Source of the DNA: Histoplasma ohiense
Lineage: Eukaryota; Ascomycota; Eurotiomycetes; Onygenales; Ajellomycetaceae
Length of the DNA stretch: 64,000 nucleotides
Assembly: GCA_017607445.1 (NCBI GenBank)
Contig: JAEVHH010000004.1
Coordinates: 2,666,001 to 2,730,000, forward strand
Reading direction: 5' to 3'
Positions within the stretch are counted from its first letter, which is position 1. Each line of letters begins with the position of its first letter. This document shows, piece after piece, positions 59,666 through 64,000 of this stretch. Made by a program: the position numbers and the translations under genes. A model generated the notes under the pieces. It did not search any database. It worked only from the letters and a program-made list of their open reading frames with translations, and had not been told where the DNA came from.

Positions 59666-60830
59666 GGGTGACTACGTAGTCGTATTTATTGAGTTGGAAA
59701 TAGGAAATCATTTCACGGTATTCATGAACAGAGATAGATAGATTTGGTATATTTGTATTAAACTTCCCTCTATTTTCTCTTCTCTTGTTCTATTATTTCC
59801 CCACGCGATTATTGTTATCTATACTGTTTCTGTTGCACGTTTTAGTTCAAAAGGGGGGGGAAAAGCTGTTCGTAGCTGTGTGAGCTATACGCAGTACACG
59901 GCTGGTGACAATCGATGGAGAAAAATTTAAAAAATAGATTTGCAAAGAATTTTTCTCTCTCAACTTGGATAGTTAGATCATCTCGCCATCTCACCTAACA
60001 CGGATGAAACAGTTTAAAAAGGCTCAATGGGCCTCGGATTTTCAGCCGAGAAGATAACTGCTCAAAATTTCTTGGGCAAAATCAGGTTCCCGGAGGCTTA
60101 GCTTTTTGTCAATGTACTGTATATATATAGATACATGGCCAATTGGTAAAGAGGAGTATCAAAGATGGCAGAAGAGAAAAAGAAAAAAGGCATATCATCC
60201 CACCAGGTATAAATGGTAGCTAAAGCCTTTACCTTTTCTTCCTTCCAAATGGCTCAACGGACATAACTCAATCGGTCTCTCGTCACGATACCCGTGAATA
60301 ATAAAATGGATCCTAGCAGTGTTCAAAGGAATAGAACCGATTCACTCATTTGACCATCAAAACTTCCTCAAGACACTGACGCCCCTGTTGCTAACAGCAT
60401 GCGTAGGCAACGGTGTAGATGGATCGTAGATAAGAAAGAAAGAATAGGTGTAAATAGGTGTATAGAAGAAGAAGTCTATTTATGGTTTTCTTTTTCATTC
60501 AACGCTTTTTGCCTCCCCTTCTCCATCTAATAAAACGAGTACAAAAAGTAGAAATAAGAGGCTACAGATCATCTTTTCCCCAGCATACACGGCACGGCAC
60601 TACACGACACAACACGGGCAATTCAAACAGGTAAGATAGATAGAGGGAGGAAAACCAAAATATACACACACAAATGGAATTGAAGTTGGAGTTGAGGGCG
60701 CAGAGGGGATAAATAAATTAAAAAAAAAAAAAAAAAAAAGGGTAGAACTCTGTATGTGGGTTTGGCCGTGGGCTGAATTTTATATAGATAGTTTGTTTTC
60801 CGCTTGCATGTTAGAAATCTATAGCTGTGT
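59666..60830. other. Convergent intergenic region between She9 and Rieske genes
   Basis: 3' sequence for two converging genes, with an A-run at about 60719-60739. No gene seen. Confidence 0.6.
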
Positions 60831-62018
60831 CTAACCGATGATCAGACTCTCCTCGGTGGGGAAACTGTACGGCGGGACCTCGAGGTTGAGAGGTGCGGGA
60901 CCTTTTCTGATACGGCCGGAAATATCATAGTGGGAACCATGGCACGGGCAGAACCATCCTCCATACTCACCCGCTTCGCCGATGGGTACACAGCCGAGAT
61001 GGGTGCAGACGCCTAGGGAATGATTTGTTAGAGATTTATCCAGTTACACTGGAAAGCTTTGGGGTTCAAGGGAGGCTGTGAAAAGAAATCAATTTACCAA
61101 GCATAACAAGCCATTCAGGCTTCTGAACACGGTCCGAATCGGGCTGAGGATCCCGGAGACTCTCCCATTTGGCGTTTTCTGCTTCTTGGATTTCATCAGG
61201 GGTGCGGTGGCGGATGAAGACTGGTTTGCCTCGCCATTTTATGATAACCTGTATTTTGTTCGAGAGCGCAGAGGCACGCGCAAAAAGTCAGATACGATCA
61301 TCACTGGATTCACCCTCCAATTTTTCTCCCACACTACCTCGTTATCTCCGATTGAAGGGGATGCAGGGAGATAAATGGAATGCGTACGTTTTTGCCTTCT
61401 GGGATCGCAGAGAGCGCAATTTCAACCTTGGCTTGGGCGAGCACGTCGGCGGAAGCAGACATGTTGACGAGGAAATCTAGATTCAACGATCAAATCAGCA
61501 ACCACGCAATCCTAATTAATCTTAATGCGAATCTAATTGGTGGCTTGATCTCTTCTCCACAACCAAAGGTCCAAAATTATCAAAGGGAGTTCCCCTCCCT
61601 ACAGGTACAGCCGACATAGTCCATATAAAAGAAGCAGTACAGCGGTAAAATTCGATAAATAACTATAGATGAATAACAATGCAAAGACAATTCGAAACCT
61701 ACCTTGCACTGTCGCTTTGGCACCGACAGCAGTCACTAAACCCATACTGCCAGCCATGAAGTAAGAAAACACCTTATTCGACGACTCGCCGGACTTGCTG
61801 GCATATTTCTTGAAGCTGGGGATCTTGAGGGTGGACGCGCCCTCCTTGGATTGTCCGAAGGGGCTGTCGAAGGAAGATGTCGTCGACGTGGAGGAGGTGG
61901 TTCGTCCTCGGCGTTGTTGCTGGGAGGTGAGTGTGGCTGCTGTTCGAGCGGAAGAGAGCTGCTGGCGGGTGCAGGCCCGGACGAGCGTGGAGGTCGCAGA
62001 ACTGGAGAGAGGAGGCAT
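60831..62018 (-). CDS. rip1: Rieske iron-sulfur protein of the cytochrome bc1 complex
   Basis: Catalytic subunit of complex III that passes electrons from ubiquinol to cytochrome c1 at the mitochondrial inner membrane. Four exons on the minus strand: 62018-61703, 61476-61388, 61248-61098, 61012-60831; introns of 226, 139 and 85 nt; 245 residues. The first 70 residues (MPPLSSSATSTLVRACTRQ...) form the matrix-targeting sequence. One transmembrane helix follows (KVFSYFMAGSMGLVTAVGAK, about 83-102), then the hinge (SASADVLAQAKVEI). The cluster-binding fold has C188-T-H190-L-G-C193 and C207-P-C209-H210-G-S: C188, H190, C207 and H210 are the [2Fe-2S] ligands, and C193/C209 form the stabilising disulfide. 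All are intact. The C-terminal strands PLNLEVPPYSF complete the family's expected length. Confidence 0.98.
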
Positions 62019-62641
62019 GGCGAAATCCAATTGAGCAGTTTCTGCGGGGAGAGGGTTGGCTCGACAATTGAACAGGGTGGGTTGGCGGGAGGTTGAAGTG
62101 GAAGTTCAGCGGTGGAAATGGTTGGAGGTTGGAAATTCGCGAAAGACCGGAAGCCAAATCACGAGACGCTGATTGGCCCACAGAAAGAGAATGTGAACAA
62201 CATTACATAGTAGACAACATTGACAACATGACAAGATAGGCGCAAGGGAGGAGAAGACGTGTGCATGTTTGCGATTTAAAATGGTACGATAGCACATACG
62301 ATTAAAAACTGTGCGATTGAATGTTGGGAGCAGTGGGAAATAAATACACAAACATCCAGTTGTTGTTCTATTTGACTCTTCCCCATTTATCATCTAATAG
62401 TTCCAACAAAACACCAGACCAGCATCAATCATAATCCAAACCATCAATGCTAACAATAATGATAACTAACCGTGGTAATAAATAAAATTCCAAAGGAAAA
62501 CAAAGCAGTGGAAAGAAAGAATAACTTCCCGATCCCCTGGAAGCTTTTATAAATACACCAGCCACAAGTTGAAAAAGAACCGGAAAAAAAAAAAATTACC
62601 CTCACTCATGGTTAGAAGGAAAAGAAAAGTATCCTCATATC
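62019..62641. other. Promoter region of the Rieske gene
   Basis: Intergenic gap between two genes read on the same strand. No coding frame is supported. It holds the 3' end of the histone-fold gene and the upstream region of rip1. Confidence 0.6.
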
Positions 62642-63565
62642 TCATTGCGTCATCTCAATATCCCCATCAGTCCCCACATCTTCATCATCCGGATACATTG
62701 GATCGTTGGCCACAAGAGTAGTATCTGGCCGTGATGAGTGCATAACCATCGGCGGCCGAGATGTTGGTATGTGCGTGTCCCCCTGCCCGTTCAGATCCAG
62801 CATGGAGTCTTCTCTCCGCTCCCGCGACGTCGTGCCATTCGCCCGCATCCTCGCGCTGCTAAGTGTTCGCTGGTTGGTCGACACGCCAGCTCCATTGGCA
62901 GTCTCCTTCGCTCTCTTTTCTTTGAACTGTTTGTATGTCGTCGTTTTTGGTATTACATCTGCTAGGAACTCGAGGTTGTCGATGCGGGAAACTGCGGTGG
63001 CTATGGGGTAATGTTAGATGCGACTATATATATTTGGCTGTTCCTAGCGGAGTTGAATTAAAAGAGAGAAAGAGGGAGACAGAGAGAACATTTGTGGCCT
63101 GTTTCGCAAAATGCTGTACGATGGTTCATTATGACATACCTAGATCTTTATATTGGATCGTCCGTCTTGGCTTCCGTTCAGATTTGACGACGTTGTGACC
63201 TTGCTCTGCCAGGTATCGTATAAACATCTCCTAAAATTTCCATCCGGAATACCCCCCATCCCCACTGTATTAGTACGCAGCCAGTAAGGCACGTGTCCCA
63301 TACACAATAGCAGCGTGAACGATAATCACATACTGTTGCCACCGCGATCACAAATGCGGCGTTGTTCGAGCACTGCGCTATATCCTCGTCGAGGTGGATG
63401 ATCTTTTTGATTCTAGTCACTGTTGTATTCGAATATGGTGGTCAGTGGCATTTCTTCTTACCATGTAAGGTGGGGACAGAAGGGGGATTTATATCGCGTA
63501 CACGGCAGCGCGGAATGACCACTGGCCTCCTCCTGCGGAGGGTTGACGGAGGTGTTGGAAGGCAT
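62642..63565 (-). CDS. dpb3: Histone-fold protein of the Dpb3/POLE4/CHRAC type
   Basis: Four exons on the minus strand: 63565-63502, 63419-63334, 63230-63140, 63000-62642; introns of 82, 103 and 139 nt; 199 residues. The first intron was placed where exon 1 ends CCG-T and exon 2 starts TG-ACT, giving LPLTRIKKIIHLDED, the expected opening of an H2A-like (CBF/NF-Y) histone fold. It continues NNAAFVIAVAT, EMFIRYLAEQGHNVV, TIQYKDLATAVSRIDNLEFL and DVIPKTTTYKQF (about residues 21-112). The tail is polar and ends in an acidic stretch (DDEDVGTDGDIEMTQ). Family members pair with Dpb4-like partners in DNA polymerase epsilon or in chromatin remodellers (CHRAC); which complex applies cannot be decided from sequence alone. 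NC2-alpha is a less likely alternative. Confidence 0.85.
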
Positions 63566-63871
63566 AGAGCGAGTCAGTGTCTTGTATTCCTCGCGTGATG
63601 GAGCCGGGCGGAAGTAATGGACGGTGAGAGAATGTTGGTGAGCGCGATGCGGGGAGGGAAAAAAGAATGGGATGTTAATATGGTAACTGGGACTCCAGAT
63701 GCGCGAGAGATAGTTGGTTGTTGAGAGGTGAGGAAGACAAAAGTGAGTCTAATAATAAGTAACTCCGCGTGCGGAACGATTGATGACGTTAGATATTTAC
63801 AGGAATACATTGATCGTTAGTTATAGTCATAAGTACACCTTCTATTTCCAACAATTGAATAGAATAAAATA

Positions 63872-63908
<37 letters not shown>

Positions 63909-64000
63909 AAGGGCCTATCTTAAGATATCTATCAACAAGTACGGAATAGTTAAATCATTCGATTAATTTCCATGGTGCCAGCCCTAGGGTTGAGTCGCGT
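63566..64000. other. Right edge of the window
   Basis: Upstream region of the histone-fold gene. It contains (TA)n at about 63875-63905. No further gene is seen before the window ends. Confidence 0.6.
63875..63905. repeat. (TA)n microsatellite
   Basis: About fifteen TA units near the right edge. Confidence 0.9.

Overview
This is nuclear DNA of a filamentous ascomycete. Genes are separated by long intergenic stretches, introns are short (53-226 nt, mostly GTATGT/GTAAGT...AG), and protein families, intron positions and tail motifs are of the kind found in Eurotiomycetes. The intergenic space is rich in homopolymers, TACGGAGTA-type motifs and MITE-like repeats, so I lean to Onygenales (dimorphic-fungus or dermatophyte relatives). 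That placement is an inference from style, not from a search.

Layout. 1-3.3 kb: no convincing intact gene, possible relics. 3.3-5.0 kb (-): transcription-factor-like protein without a zinc cluster. 6.2-9.3 kb (+): MCM6 replicative helicase subunit with two MluI cell-cycle boxes upstream. 9.7-10.8 kb (-): broken RING plus SNF2-helicase fragment. 12.7-16.4 kb (+): Lst4/FNIP-like protein. 17.9-23.4 kb (-): Iml1/DEPDC5. 24.9-27.5 kb (+): vacuolar Ca2+/H+ exchanger in 12 exons, one of 14 nt. 27.5-40.3 kb: a gene desert holding a nested transposon (MITE split by a Tc1/mariner-like element). 40.3-43.4 kb (+): Zn2Cys6 transcription factor with a long pyrimidine-rich upstream region. 43.4-50.2 kb: second gene-poor stretch. 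50.2-52.1 kb (-): single-pass membrane protein with cytoplasmic SH3 domain. 53.4-54.5 kb: second, inverted copy of the same MITE, carrying a probable solo LTR and a small TA-MITE. 55.9-56.6 kb (+): Pmp3/Sna3-like proteolipid with a PPxY motif. 57.8-59.7 kb (+): She9/Mdm33 mitochondrial inner-membrane protein. 60.8-62.0 kb (-): Rieske iron-sulfur protein of complex III. 62.6-63.6 kb (-): Dpb3/POLE4-type histone-fold protein.

Functional themes. Lst4 and Iml1, which act in two different Rag-GTPase GAP complexes upstream of TORC1, lie next to each other and converge, followed by a vacuolar exchanger; all three products are expected at the vacuole. She9 and Rip1, both mitochondrial inner-membrane proteins, also converge. 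MCM6 and the Dpb3-like protein are both replication factors but lie 54 kb apart.

The most unusual structure is the pair of nested MITEs. Each copy serves as the near-empty site for insertions in the other. The comparison shows insertion at TA for two element types and suggests that TACTCCGTA motifs are excision footprints of elements ending in CTCCG-TA. No tRNA, rRNA, CRISPR or virus-like gene was recognised.
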